Shown here piece by piece: positions 1 through 10,400 of a stretch of DNA of 64,000 nt. The stretch's first letter is position 1. Every line of letters begins with the position of its first letter. Source of the DNA: Rhododendron vialii (lineage: Eukaryota; Streptophyta; Magnoliopsida; Ericales; Ericaceae); the NCBI RefSeq assembly GCF_030253575.1, contig NC_080564.1:4322501-4386500 (forward strand), in the 5' to 3' direction. The notes below the pieces were generated by a model. That model did not search any database, was not told the DNA's origin, and saw only the letters and a program-made list of their open reading frames with translations. The position numbers and the translations under genes are program-made.

Positions 1-413
1 GTCTAAGACGGGCACGGCACATCCACGACATGGAAGTGGGCCGAGCATGGCACAACGCGGTTCTAGACGGGCATGGTGCATGGCACAACAAATACTAAAG
101 TTGTTAGTTGTTACAAAACACGGTTGGAGATGGGCCGGCATGGCACGGCGAGAAGCACGACCGTATGACACCTCTACTTCTTTCCTTACTTCCTATTTCT
201 AACACCAACAGGCTCTAGAGATCAGTTCAGTTAGGCTAACGCCAATAACAAAACAAAAAAAAGAAGACCTTAAAGTGTGAAGTTTTATACCCAAACGTCT
301 GAAAAAGATATCCACGATCAATTATTCAAATTGGCCGAATTAAAAACAAGATTGAATGCAACAATTAGAAGGACTGCTGAATGAAATATGAGGGATAGAT
401 TGAATTTAGGGCT
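1..413. other. Gap at window start; GC-rich repeat scraps, no gene seen
   Basis: The first 170 bases repeat short motifs of the form GGGCAYGGCAC and ATGGGCCGGCATGGCAC, unlike the AT-rich DNA that follows. Such G/C-rich, near-tandem motifs often belong to transposon ends, but no terminal repeat or target duplication could be matched inside the window. The rest is AT-rich and shows no exon. The second exon of the small gene just to the right should lie at or beyond this edge, but I could not find it. Confidence 0.4.
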
Positions 414-468
414 TTAAAAGTAGAAGAAGCTGATAAGAGCAAAGACACTGTGGTGGAAGGTAGCGTAC

Positions 469-617
469 TTGGCGGCAGCGGTGGACTCTTGTTCGAGCCA
501 GTGGCGAATCTGACGGACGTTTCGCCTGAAGATTGTGGCCGTTTGCTTTACATCGCTCCTCATCAGCAGAACCACTGCGCTCACTCCGGCCACCGTCAAT
601 ATCAAGTTCGTCAAAGC

Positions 618-620
<3 letters not shown>
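469..620 (-). CDS. First exon of a small membrane-anchored plant protein (partial)
   Basis: The start codon is at 620 on the minus strand. The exon encodes 50 codons plus two bases: MALTNLILTVAGVSAVVLLM, then a basic stretch (RSDVKQTATIFRRNVRQIRHWLEQES). A GTACG splice donor follows directly, giving an end at 469. Residues 3-20 form one hydrophobic helix, which suggests a signal anchor or single membrane span followed by a charged amphipathic segment. I recall short plant proteins of this shape but cannot name a function. The rest of the protein should lie at lower coordinates and was not located, so the gene is truncated by the window or its next exon is unrecognised. A (GA)n tract on the sense strand sits immediately before the start codon. 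Confidence 0.6.

Positions 621-648
<28 letters not shown>
621..648 (-). promoter_or_regulatory. (GA)n tract abutting a start codon
   Basis: A (CT)n run on the plus strand reads GAGAGA on the coding strand of the small gene and ends at its ATG. GA tracts in plant leaders and promoters are known targets of BBR/BPC GAGA-binding proteins. Whether this one is regulatory is inference. Confidence 0.4.
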
Positions 649-651
<3 letters not shown>

Positions 652-758
652 AATTACTACTACTCCTATCACTTTTTCTTCAAGTTCAAGATAATTGAAA
701 AAACCTAGTACTACTGTATATGAAATAATTTTGAAAACAACAAAATAGGTTAATTGAG

Positions 759-1239
759 GGGCAAATTTCACTGACCTCCCCCGAGGTTTCTGACATGAAC
801 AGAAACCTCCCCTGAGGTTTCTGAAATGACACTGCCCTCCCCTCCTTTACCCGACAATACCAAGGGACCCCCCTGCCGTTAACTTTCCGTTAGAAAATGG
901 ATGGAAAAGGTGATGTTGTACTATACTTTTTACAATACCTATACTACTCTCATCAGACTCTTTACCGCTCTCATTTATAAAATATAAAATACAAACATTT
1001 CTACACTTTGCGCTCATTTCTCTTTGAGAGCGGTAAAGAGTCTGATAAGAGTAGTATAGGTATTGTAAAAAGTATAGTACAACATCACCTTTTCCATCCA
1101 TTTTCTAACGGAAAGTTAACGGCAGGGGGGTCCCTTGGTATTGTCGGGTAAAGGAGGGGAGGGCAGTGTCATTTCAGAAACCTCAGGGGAGGTTTCTGTT
1201 CGTGTCAGAAACCTCAGGGGAGGTCAGTGAAATTTGCCC
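759..1239. mobile_element. MULE-type foldback MITE, 481 bp, with 9-bp target duplication
   Basis: The element begins GGGCAAATTTCAC and ends GTGAAATTTGCCC. Its two arms, about 759-976 and 1024-1239, are near-perfect inverted copies of roughly 217 bases, separated by a short AT-rich loop. It is flanked by the direct repeat TTAATTGAG at 750-758 and 1240-1248. Very long terminal inverted repeats and a 9-bp target duplication are hallmarks of Mutator-like elements. No transposase is present, so it is non-autonomous. The high arm identity suggests it is not very old. It lies about 140 bp upstream of the small gene's start codon. Confidence 0.92.
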
Positions 1240-1248
1240 TTAATTGAG

Positions 1249-2262
1249 AGTAAGAAATAAAAAGTTGATTTAGGGAGTACGGAAATGACTCCCCATTTTT
1301 TAAACATAGATATATGAGTTGATTTTCACCCCATTTTTGAAACATAAATATATACTACTACTAGTTTTTGTGATTTTAAGATTAAACATGAAGCAAAATT
1401 TGTTATGTTCACTCAGCTATGTTCAATCAATCTTATTTTTGTATGAGTAAAAAAGCTCGACGAGGTGAATCGTATTACAAGACTCGAGATGGGTCCGAAC
1501 ATAATGGCACAGCTCTCTAGTGTGCTCTCAACTCGAAGCATAATTTCAACTCCGTCCCTCTCAAGTAACCCACCAAAAATTATTCATAGCTCGAATATGT
1601 GGTGACCATATGAGTTAGAGTTAGAGAGTGATTGATACTATGAGATCCATGATTTTATTTTCCTATTGGAGAAACAATACCATAGATAACATTTTGGGAG
1701 TGAATTAGAGCAACGACTCGAGACTATCAAATAATTTCTTTTGCCACAATTTTTAAGGAATTGGCTCAGAACATCAAACAAGCGACTACTATAGTAGTAT
1801 TTCATCATCGCCAGTTCGGCTTTTACAGTTGGTAACAAAAAAAAACTTTGTTGCAAATAATGCCTAATGATTGTGAAATTAATCAAGTTACGTGTAAGCT
1901 GATTCGAACACGCCGTTATATGAGCGTGTGAAACACACAAACGAGATAGTAAAAAACTCGCTATATAACTGGAATGTGGGTTCTTTTATTGGATGGCGTT
2001 AGCCTTTTGGTGGGTGGGACTAGGTCCAATATGCAAGAGTCCAGTATCCACCCAAAGATCACTTTAGCCTTTTGTGAGTCGGACCATTTCCAGTATAAGC
2101 AATTTTAGGATCTTCCTACTGTTGGGCTTGAGCACATTTGACCCAGGTTCATCTATTTGTGAGTGCGCACTGCTAGTGGATCAAAAAAGTTGTGATCTTT
2201 ATCAGTGGCTTACACTATTACCGAACTCGTTTTTGGTCAGCTTTGCATTATGTGTTAGAGAG
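1249..2262. other. Gap without recognisable gene
   Basis: AT-rich intergenic DNA. Open frames here are short, lack splice context and show no family signature. Nothing specific seen. Confidence 0.5.
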
Positions 2263-2501
2263 GGACCCGGGATGCTGCAAAGCAGCTTTCTGTAGAGCGC
2301 CTTGCAGGACGCATTCGGACCGTTCATCTTGGCAATCAATGATCCGGATTGAAAACAAACTCTTCCCTGAAAGAGTTAGGGTAGAGTTAACTTTTTTTTG
2401 GAAGAGTTTGTTTTTAATCCGGACTGTTGAAAATGCTTTTGGACGGTCCGTGTGCGCCACGCAGTGCTCTACAGGGAGCTGGTTTGCTGCATCCCCGGAT
2501 C
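2263..2501. mobile_element. MITE-like inverted-repeat element, ~239 bp
   Basis: Outer inverted repeats of about 60 bp match imperfectly: one side reads GGGATGCTGCAAAGCAG, the other, reversed, GGGATGCAGCAAACCAG. Both continue to a CTGTAGAGC block and a CGGACCGT block. An inner hairpin pairs ATCCGGATTGAAAACAAACT (2341-2360) with AGTTTGTTTTTAATCCGGAC. The flanks TTAGAGAG and TGAGAGAG could be a diverged 8-bp target duplication (7 of 8 match), which would fit hAT. That part is uncertain. Confidence 0.65.
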
Positions 2502-3211
2502 TGAGAGAGAGCTTATGCTCATGTCTAGATGAACGATGCAAGTTATCTTATTTTGACGAAATCCCTTGTAACTGCCATTAGACTTTTCGCGAATGAAATT
2601 CACTTGTTATTGATAAAAAAGAAAAGAAAAGAAAATTCTAGTGAATTGTTGGCCATGAGATAAAAGTGGAAATCTCATGTAAGCCATACAAGTAGTGCAC
2701 TTTTGTGTAGAACATAGCCTTGCTCGCTTGGGAGATTCAAAACCCCTATTCATAATCCACGATAAATTTTCTTTATCTATCTCTCGTCACTTATTACACT
2801 CTAAAGATTCCCTCAATAACCAAATCGAACGGGGTCCGGAATTCCACCTTTTCTTTTCCACTTTTCCCCTTCTTCAACAAAGAAAAGTGGAAAGATAAAG
2901 TGGGGAAAAGCCTAAAGCAAAAGATGAAGAATGGGCTGAATAGGCTTTCAAAAGGGCAAATGAGTGGAAACTATTGCAGTACGTGATGCTATATATTTTC
3001 TTATTCTAGATTCTGCAACTCTGTGGCGGCTATTGATCAAGGAGAGATACGTGTATGAAGATGAGAAAGATACCAATCCATGTTTCGGATAATAATAGCA
3101 CTCCATCCACGTAAAAAGGAAAGGAGAGGAGTAGGAGGCCTTAGCCTTACAAAAAGTGGATTCCAAGCAAGTTGATTCAAACCCTTTTATCAAGAGGAAA
3201 ACTTTTTTTTG
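2502..3211. other. Gap without recognisable gene
   Basis: No exon or named repeat recognised. A small hairpin at about 2847-2893 pairs CTTTTCTTTTCCACTTTTCC with AAAGAAAAGTGGAAAG. Otherwise the DNA is plain and AT-rich. Confidence 0.45.
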
Positions 3212-3345
3212 CGGCGGAGCCGTGAATTTACTTCACGGCGCTCAATCACGTGCGCCTAATGGGTTTTGGACGGTCCGGATTTTAAAAAAAACTATTCGCC
3301 GGAAGAGTTTTTTAAATCCGGACCATTGATTGCCGAAACGGACAA
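3212..3345. repeat. Second member of the CCGGATT hairpin family
   Basis: It contains GCCGTGAATTTACTTCACGGC, a perfect small hairpin apart from its centre. TTTTGGACGGTCCGGATTTT follows, then a hairpin pairing CCGGATTTTAAAA with TTTTTTAAATCCGG. The inner hairpin and the GGACGGTCCG block match the element at 2263-2501, so the two are relatives. Boundaries are approximate and no target duplication was found. Confidence 0.5.
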
Positions 3346-3631
3346 CTAAAATTGCGCAAAGTTGTGAAAAAGTTTATCTCTTTAATCAATCTGTCATGTC
3401 TCCTTTTTTTTTTTTTTTTTTATTCTCCCTCTTTTGAAACGTTTTAAGAACCTCATAGATAGATCCAATTTGGGGTGAGAAATGGAACTCATCATAAATG
3501 ATAGTAGTCATACGTGATTTTTACAAAGAGAGTGCCTATGGACAGTCCAAAAAGTTCGACAATATGACAATGGCTTGAGACCTCTGGATAGTGAAGAGTA
3601 TGTGCAATTTAAGAGTGCATATGGACGCTTA

Positions 3632-4054
3632 GGCATGTTTGTCAAGGGTGTTAAGAAGGGGGACATGAGAAGGAGGGGATAAGGGAGGGAGAGGGAAAAA
3701 GAATATGGTGTTTGGTAGGGGGTGAAGGAAAGGGATAAGGGAGAGGGGGAAGAGCTTATGCCTTTGAAGGGGCCTTAACTAATCCCACCCCCCACCCTAG
3801 GAAAAGCTTATTCGGGTGGGGAGAAAGACCAAATTGACCTTCAAACCTTTTTTGTATTCTCAATGTAATTATTTAATAAGGGTAATTAAGTAAATTTATA
3901 CATCATCCACTGTTATCTAACTACTCTTATCCACCCACATCAACTAGTATTACTTAAACCGAGTATAAGATAATCCATCCTCTTAGCTAATCCTCCCTCA
4001 TTACATATCTGCTTCTTATCCACCCAAAACCTTATCTGTCCAACAAACGAGCCC
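3632..4054. mobile_element. Candidate PIF/Harbinger-type MITE with TTA flanks
   Basis: The left end reads GGCATGTTTGTCAAGGGTG. The right end, reversed, reads GGGCTCGTTTGTTGGACAG. These are diverged terminal inverted repeats of the GGGC-TGTTTG kind common in Tourist-like MITEs. A TTA trinucleotide sits on both sides (3629-3631 and 4055-4057), the expected Harbinger target duplication. The interior is purine-rich on one half and pyrimidine-rich on the other. The termini have diverged, so the call is moderate. Confidence 0.5.
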
Positions 4055-4314
4055 TTATGGTTTAGTTGTTGTCACCGTGTACCACTATCACCACTTCACA
4101 TTTGTCGCACTCATCAATTTATGAATGTTGTCACTTGTTTGTGAGTGTTTATGGTTGTAGGATCTTTCGTAGCAATATTGATGGTGGATTTGCAAGTTGC
4201 GAACTTGCGATGTAATGATGGTGTGTACTTGTGTGTGAAAGTATGTGGTTGGAGCGTTATTGCATCTCCACTACTACCACCGTCAAAGTTATACAAGGTA
4301 GCAATGTAAAAAGG

Positions 4315-4507
4315 AAGCGTTGGTGCATCAAGGGGATCATTCGGGACAACGATGGCCAATGGGTTGCTGGGTTCGGGCAGAGTATGTGGATTACGTCAAT
4401 TCTTGCCATTGAATTTTTGGGCCTCAGGGATGGTTTGCGTTGGAGAATAACATCCAGAATCTTTACATTGAGACTTATTGAAATCACCCTCTTTTTCAAC
4501 TGATCAT
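4315..4507 (+). mobile_element. LINE RNase H fragment, 5' part
   Basis: The reading GIIRDNDGQWVAGFGQS followed by LRDGL matches the RNase H-like region at the 3' end of plant L1-type LINE second ORFs (pattern GGIIRD.DG.W..GF...ALRDGL). The fragment carries several frame breaks after about 4460, as expected for an old copy. It ends at the 5-bp repeat ATCAT where the next element begins, and it resumes at 6447. No reverse transcriptase or endonuclease region was recognised upstream, so the copy is heavily 5'-truncated. Confidence 0.7.
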
Positions 4508-6446
4508 TGATCGAGCCCAATTCGGTAGTCGTTGAAGTTTACCAAACGGCTGTCAAATTCAATTATTTATTAACCGGACTACAACTAAAGATTTGCATAG
4601 TATAGTGAGGAAGTCCGAGTCGATCCACATGGAGTTCGAATATAGCTTGTTCGGATTGAAGATGTAAGGGTTTGTGGCGTTAAGGCGGCCAACTTTTAGT
4701 TTTCCTTTGAAAGGTAAGAAATACCCTTATGAAAAATACTAGAAAATGAGTTTTAACTAAGAATTAAAGGCGGCAAGGCAATGGAGTTACTAACGCCTGC
4801 AACTTAAGCCATCTAACAATTCTCAACGAAAACACGGTTGAATCGCACGGCATAGGCTATCAACCGGAAGATTTAGCTATGAAAATAGTTAGACTTGATA
4901 TAGAGTTTGAATAACAAGCTAAACACAAGGCGTGGCATCGCTCTCGGAACCATATGAGCGAGCACATGATCACTGGAGATTAACAACGCCAAGACTTGCA
5001 TTCAAACTAAATATCAAGGTCAAGAACTAGAAGCGTGGTTTGGAAAGCGAGCAAGTTCTTCGGTTCTTTTGGCAAACACGAGGCGAGACATAGCTCACGG
5101 AACCATATGTGCAAGCATATGATCACCGGAGGTTAACATCGACAAGTTTTGTTACATAAAAGGCGAACCACTCACATTTCCAAACAAAACCTCAAGTCTT
5201 AAGTTGAGAAAAGCAAGATTAACCAAAGTCACAAAGTGTTATTCACCCCATAGCCAAGCCTTATAGACTACTCACACATATTGAAAAGACTATAAAGCAT
5301 GGAAGGAATGATAAACATGATTAACCGATAAAAACGAAAATAAACTTGATTTATATGAAGATCCAACTAGTAGCTACAACATTAAAGAACAAGAAAACAA
5401 GAAATGATCAATACCTTAAGTGGTTCTTGAAGAAAATAACTTAAGAAAGCTCCAAAAATATTAATGGGGTAAAAACTAACCTAAACTAACTACCTACCCT
5501 CTTTCAAGAGAGAGAGAGAAGAGTATTTATACAACTCAGCATTTTCTCTCCACAAAATATCCCTGAACTTGCCAAAAATGGCAAGTATTCCATAAATGGA
5601 AAGTCCAAAAAGCAGTAAAAATATCTGCAGGAGACAAAAGTTATCGATACCATAGGCTAATGTATCGATAACATCCTTGAAAAGATCCCCCGGAGAAAAT
5701 AGATATCGATAACTCCAACAAAATGTTATCGATTCCCTCGGGTCTGGACAACTTGTGGACCAAAATGGAGCAAATGGTATCGATACCATTGAGGATGTTA
5801 TCGATAACATTCTTCAAAACTGCAGATTTCAGGTTGGCTTCAGCTTCAGCAAACAGCTCCCAGCAACTTCACAGCTCCTCAGCATCTTATTTTCATTCTC
5901 TAAACTTAAGTAAATGCTACATTTTAAACCTTTCTTTTACGTTTCCTTTACTTTAATTTATTTAATGAAAATAAGAAAGTACCCCCCATTTGGGAACAAT
6001 GACATTACCAGAATTTCAAGATTCCATTTAAATCAAAATGTCAACCCCCCACTTTTAGTGTAAAATGGAAAACTGGGATTTTTCTCAAGAGAAAATGGAT
6101 CAAAACATGACATTGCTCTTCAAATAAAACCTTGTAACTTTGTAGTTACTCTTAGAAAAATTCAAGAATCAATTACTGCCATTTTTTATCTCGAAAATCG
6201 ATACTTTTTCAAAAAGTCATTTTTCCATACTTAGACAGATTTTAAGGGGCCGACAGGGTCTTCGGGTACTTGGAAGCACTTAGGCCATTCATGGCGTTGA
6301 AATACGCCTTATTTATACGAATTACCTGAAACACACAAAAACCTACCTTACGTGCAATATCGTTATAAAAACTAAATAAACGCAAGTTAAAACAACAAAG
6401 AACGGAACTAGTCGCACCAAATATCAGCAATATTAGGTGCTCATCA
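4508..6446 (-). mobile_element. Solo LTR, ~1.94 kb, inserted in a LINE
   Basis: It begins TGATCGAGC and ends GGTGCTCATCA, so it runs TG...CA with short imperfect inverted termini. It is flanked by the direct repeat ATCAT at 4503-4507 and 6447-6451, the 5-bp duplication expected of LTR retrotransposons. No second LTR copy, primer-binding site or coding domain was seen inside, so it is read as a solo LTR left by recombination. The minus orientation is a guess. The superfamily is probably Ty3/gypsy, from length and general look only. Inside are two ~80-bp direct repeats (about 4925-5115) and a cluster of six ATCGAT palindromes (5643-5804). Confidence 0.75.
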
Positions 6447-6705
6447 ATCATCTGTGATTGCAGGACTCTTCTGGAGAGATTCTAATTAACCGAGATCAAA
6501 CATGTGTTTAGAGAAGCTAATAGATGTGCGGATTTACTTGCCAAACCAGTTGTCAGATCAGATTTAGGATTATCTATATTCTCTTCTCGCCCTACAACTT
6601 TACATTTTAAGTTTCACGAAGACCTTTTAGGGTGCTACACCCCAGACTTCTTGTTTCTTAATTTAATGCAGAATCTTTTACTAAAATAAATAAATAAATA
6701 TAAAT
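6447..6705 (+). mobile_element. LINE RNase H fragment, 3' part, with (TAAA)n tail
   Basis: The reading continues with CDCRTLLERF and HVFREANRCADLLAK, the conserved C-terminal end of plant LINE RNase H domains. It closes with LLGCYTPDFLFLN and a stop near 6687. A short (AAAT)n run follows, consistent with a LINE tail. The order and spacing relative to 4315-4507 show that both pieces were one copy, split by the LTR between them. One in-frame stop sits between LLERF and HVFRE, so the copy is dead. Confidence 0.75.
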
Positions 6706-6817
6706 ATGCTTGTTATTTGAAAAGATAGCTATTATTCTCCTTTTTTAATTCTATATATAGTCTTCTATGCAACTACACAAGACTTTTAAGACAATGCTTT
6801 ACTTTATGCTAAATTTG

Positions 6818-6959
6818 TGACATCCTCAATCCCACATCGGGGAAACTAAGAAAAGTCAAATGGTTTATAAGTAAAGTCTCACCAGCTACTATATAACTTG
6901 AGATTAACATTTTGAATCATGCGGTTAGGCAAATGGTTAGCAGGTCACGAGTCGTTACA
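6818..6959 (+). repeat. Short LTR-like repeat between 21-bp direct repeats
   Basis: TGACATCCTCAATCCCACAT near the left end and GTCGTTACA at the right end give a TG...CA unit. CCCACATCGG is a motif often seen at starts of small plant LTR/TRIM-type repeats. It is flanked by direct copies of CAATGCTTTACTTTATGC (6792 and 6969), longer than a normal 5-bp target duplication. The unit may therefore be part of a larger tandem duplication. Confidence 0.4.
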
Positions 6960-7100
6960 TAATTAAAGCAATGCTTTACTTTATGCCTAATTAGGAGATT
7001 AGAAGCTAGACTCTACTAACAAAATGAAGTTATTCGATAAAAATGGAACTAGTTCTTTTATTCTTCCCCCTCAAAGGAACTATACTTGTATACTTGTTTA

Positions 7101-7184
7101 AAGATTCAAAGTCGTTCCTTCGGGGACATTCGATAATAGTTTAAGGATTCAGAGTCGTTCCCTCGGGGACATTCGATAAAATTG
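7101..7184 (+). repeat. Two tandem ~42-bp repeats
   Basis: Two adjacent copies share AGTCGTTCC, CGGGGACATTCGATAA and the spacing between them. They lie about 310 bp upstream of the MADS-box start codon, so they may fall in its promoter. No function is claimed. Confidence 0.7.
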
Positions 7185-7476
7185 GAACGAAGATTTAGAG
7201 TCACAAATCAAAAAACCTTTTGTCATGAATCAACTTGTGAGCTGTGGGGTAAGCGTATCAAAATCCCTAAGGCTATGGATCAACTGGTGGGGTCCGCGTA
7301 CCGTATCGTAGGTTCCTGATATCTACGGCTTTGCCACTGTGATCACTGGAACCGTATGATACAAATTAAATCGTCACCTCTTCATTTTTCGCTCCAAAAC
7401 GAAATGAAAAAACCAATCAAAGAGGGGCGATTTTCGCATTGATTTCAGTGAATACGATAAGCTAGGATTAGGCCTC

Positions 7477-7494
7477 GGAGAGAGAGAGAGAGAG
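7477..7494 (+). promoter_or_regulatory. (GA)n tract directly before the MADS-box ATG
   Basis: About nine GA units end at the start codon. GAGA-type motifs bind BBR/BPC factors, which are known regulators of MADS-box genes in Arabidopsis. A regulatory role here is inference from position. Confidence 0.45.
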
Positions 7495-10400
7495 ATGGGG
7501 AGAAGGAAGCTGGAGTTGAAGACAATCGAAGACAAGAGCAGTCGGCAGGTGACATTCTCGAAGCGGCGGAGCGGGTTGATGAAGAAAGCTCGCGAGCTCT
7601 CTGTGCTGTGCGACGTCGAGATCGCTGTCTTCGTCTTCTCCGGCGGCGGCAAGCTTTACGAGTTCTGCACCGGCGATAGGTACCTTCGCATACTCATCAA
7701 TTTCTATTCCATTTTACTTTAGTACGCCCACTCGATATCTTCAGCTGTACATATAGTACCATACTACTTGGATTGAATTCATTACACTGTGATTCCAAGT
7801 TTTTGAATATGGAGTTCGATTTATCATTTTGAAGTTTCTACGTAGTATGTTTCAGATTGTGTTTGCTAGATTTATTTACGAAATGTCCCTTGTCATGTAG
7901 CCTGAGAAGAATCTTTGAGTGCTACCAGATCCATGGAGATGCAGGCAGGAGCGGTCAAGAATCCAAGGTTGGACAAATTATCGAGCTCCAATTTAAAGAA
8001 GTGGTTTCTTGAGTAGGCTGATAAACGAGTCAGATGAGCTGAGCAGTGAATTTTGCAAACTTGATTTAAAAACTTAATTAGTTTCAAATCCAACCTCAAA
8101 TAAGCTTTAATGTAGTCGATCAAGAGCAAGTCTTGAGCAGCTTGGATTTTTTAAACACCAAAAATGAGACGGGACTAATAGTGGCTTGATCAAACTGGGT
8201 GAAAGGTCAACTAGCTTCAAACAAATGTCCAAGTTTTATTTGTTTATGTAAGCACCATTTGGAAACGAACTTTCAACGAGTAGATCCAAGTTTGAACTCG
8301 AGTAGCTTGGTTTGTTTATTAGCCACATTATTGAGGAAAGCTGCAATGTTGAAGTAATTTAACAACTAATTGGGATGCATCTTTGACCTCCTTACGGACC
8401 TTACGTGGTGGACGAAATACAATGGCCGGGATTATTGTATTGATTGTGTAGCTACAGATGATATTTAAATAACAAACTTGCAAAAAGCATGCATCTTTGA
8501 CCTCCTTTTGCGGTTATTTAAGTGAAAACTGAAAAGCATGCATATTATAGAGCTAAAAAGGAAAAGAGGATTCTTCTTGCCTCTATGTTGTTAAGCATGC
8601 GATAATACTTGGCACAATTCAGTTGAAAAAATTCCGCCACTTAGATCTGATTTAGGCCTTTCATCATGTTATCAATAATATCATTCCCAACAAAGTCAAG
8701 TTCTTTTTAGGAGATATTTCCATAGTTGGATGGAACACAATCGTAAATCTCATATTGGTGTGTTCAAAAGCGTACAGTCAACCAAGTTTATCCTAATATG
8801 CGCCTCATATGCATAAAGTGGAGGATTAATGAATCGATTATATCAGGTGATATTATTTTGCATTTGATGGGGCAAAGAGAAAGTATCATATTCACTTTTT
8901 CTGTCTTTTGGTATGCTAACAGAAGCATAATGAGGAATATATGGATCTATGGAATGGCACTAACCTACTGCCAATTGTCCATAGGTAACAATTCTAGCGC
9001 TGGCTTTAATGTGCTCGCAACATGTTTCCCAACGGTGAATTTGTCAAGGTGTTTTTCTGTTTTCATATTTGCAGGCTTTTTGAAGAACATAAAGTTGATC
9101 AGCTTGATGTGACAGAGCTCACTCAACTGGAGCATAAGTTGGATACCACACTACGCCAAACCAGGAAGAGAAAGGTTAGTTACATGTCCTGATTAAATAT
9201 TTACATTTTCGTCCTTTAAGAGAGAAAACTACAAGGGGAAATGATAATAAGCACCTAAACATCAGATACTAATCCTGTAAACTGATTAGAAGAAGAGCAT
9301 AAAAGATAAGAAAGCAACTAAAAATGTCTTTTAGTCCCTCATAGTGGCTGAACATCTGTAGAATCTTTAGTTTGCCGGGTGGAAGTTGAAGGGTACACTT
9401 AGCTTTGAAAGCAACACTTAGAGAAGAAAACATAAGTTGATTGCCCAAAAAAGTACATTGCTGGTGATGCTCACCAATGGTAAATTTTGTGCAGTCGCAG
9501 CTTATGATGAAAGCTGTTGCGGCTCTCCATGAAAAGGTATGTCATCTTTATAATTCTGGCTTACCTAACTTAATAGTATCCCTAAATTCCATTGTCAGAA
9601 TGTTCTTGTTCAATACCTCTGCACTTGACTTTAAGCGCTTAGGAAATGCCTACGTCTGTTGTGTGTAAGCACTTTGTCAGGCATGGCACATGTATTGGAA
9701 CGTGATGGTATAGAGATTGATATATCTATTTGATTTGAAATGAAGGACTAAACGGTGTTGCTCCAAGATCTTTCAGGACTGTCAGAAACAAGCATAGAAT
9801 TTAAAAAGCATGTAAAACTCCATATAGGACGAGTTATTAGTATTGTCTGTTGTGTAAACTATCAATTGGGCAACTTTGGTTGTGTAAGGTAGCAACAATA
9901 ACATGAAAATAAAACGGAAAAGGAAGGAGAAGAAGGAAAGATGGTGAAAACAACCAAATAACAAAGTGGAAATTGCAGGAGCAGAGTATGCATACAGCAG
10001 TTGCTGACAAACCTACCAGGTCAAAATTCAATCTGGAAAAAAGATCTAATTTAACTATTTTTCACTCGGGAAAAGCTTTTCGTATGATGTTTCAGCCACA
10101 TACTAGAGTAGAATGGCCAAGGGGTAACTATTCTGTTTAGCATGGATGCCAAACTGATAAGATTGGCCGACTGACTTCTATTGTTGGCCACGAAAAAGGG
10201 ATGGATGATTTTATTTATGACCTGTGTCTGACCGGTCTAACTCTGAAGTTCAATAACACTAGGGCACAAAGAATTCATGGTTAGTACATGTTTCTTTCAT
10301 AGGGTAAATTGATGTTACAAACTAAAATAAGTATTTTTTTTCCTCATATAATCAGAGTATCAGGCAACAAGCATAGCCATAACTACTTGTGAGTACTTGA

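Noticed and set aside
7374-7652. 92-codon minus-strand frame over the MADS-box first exon
   Set aside because: Antisense shadow of a clear MADS domain, with GA-tract-derived Ser-Leu repeats.
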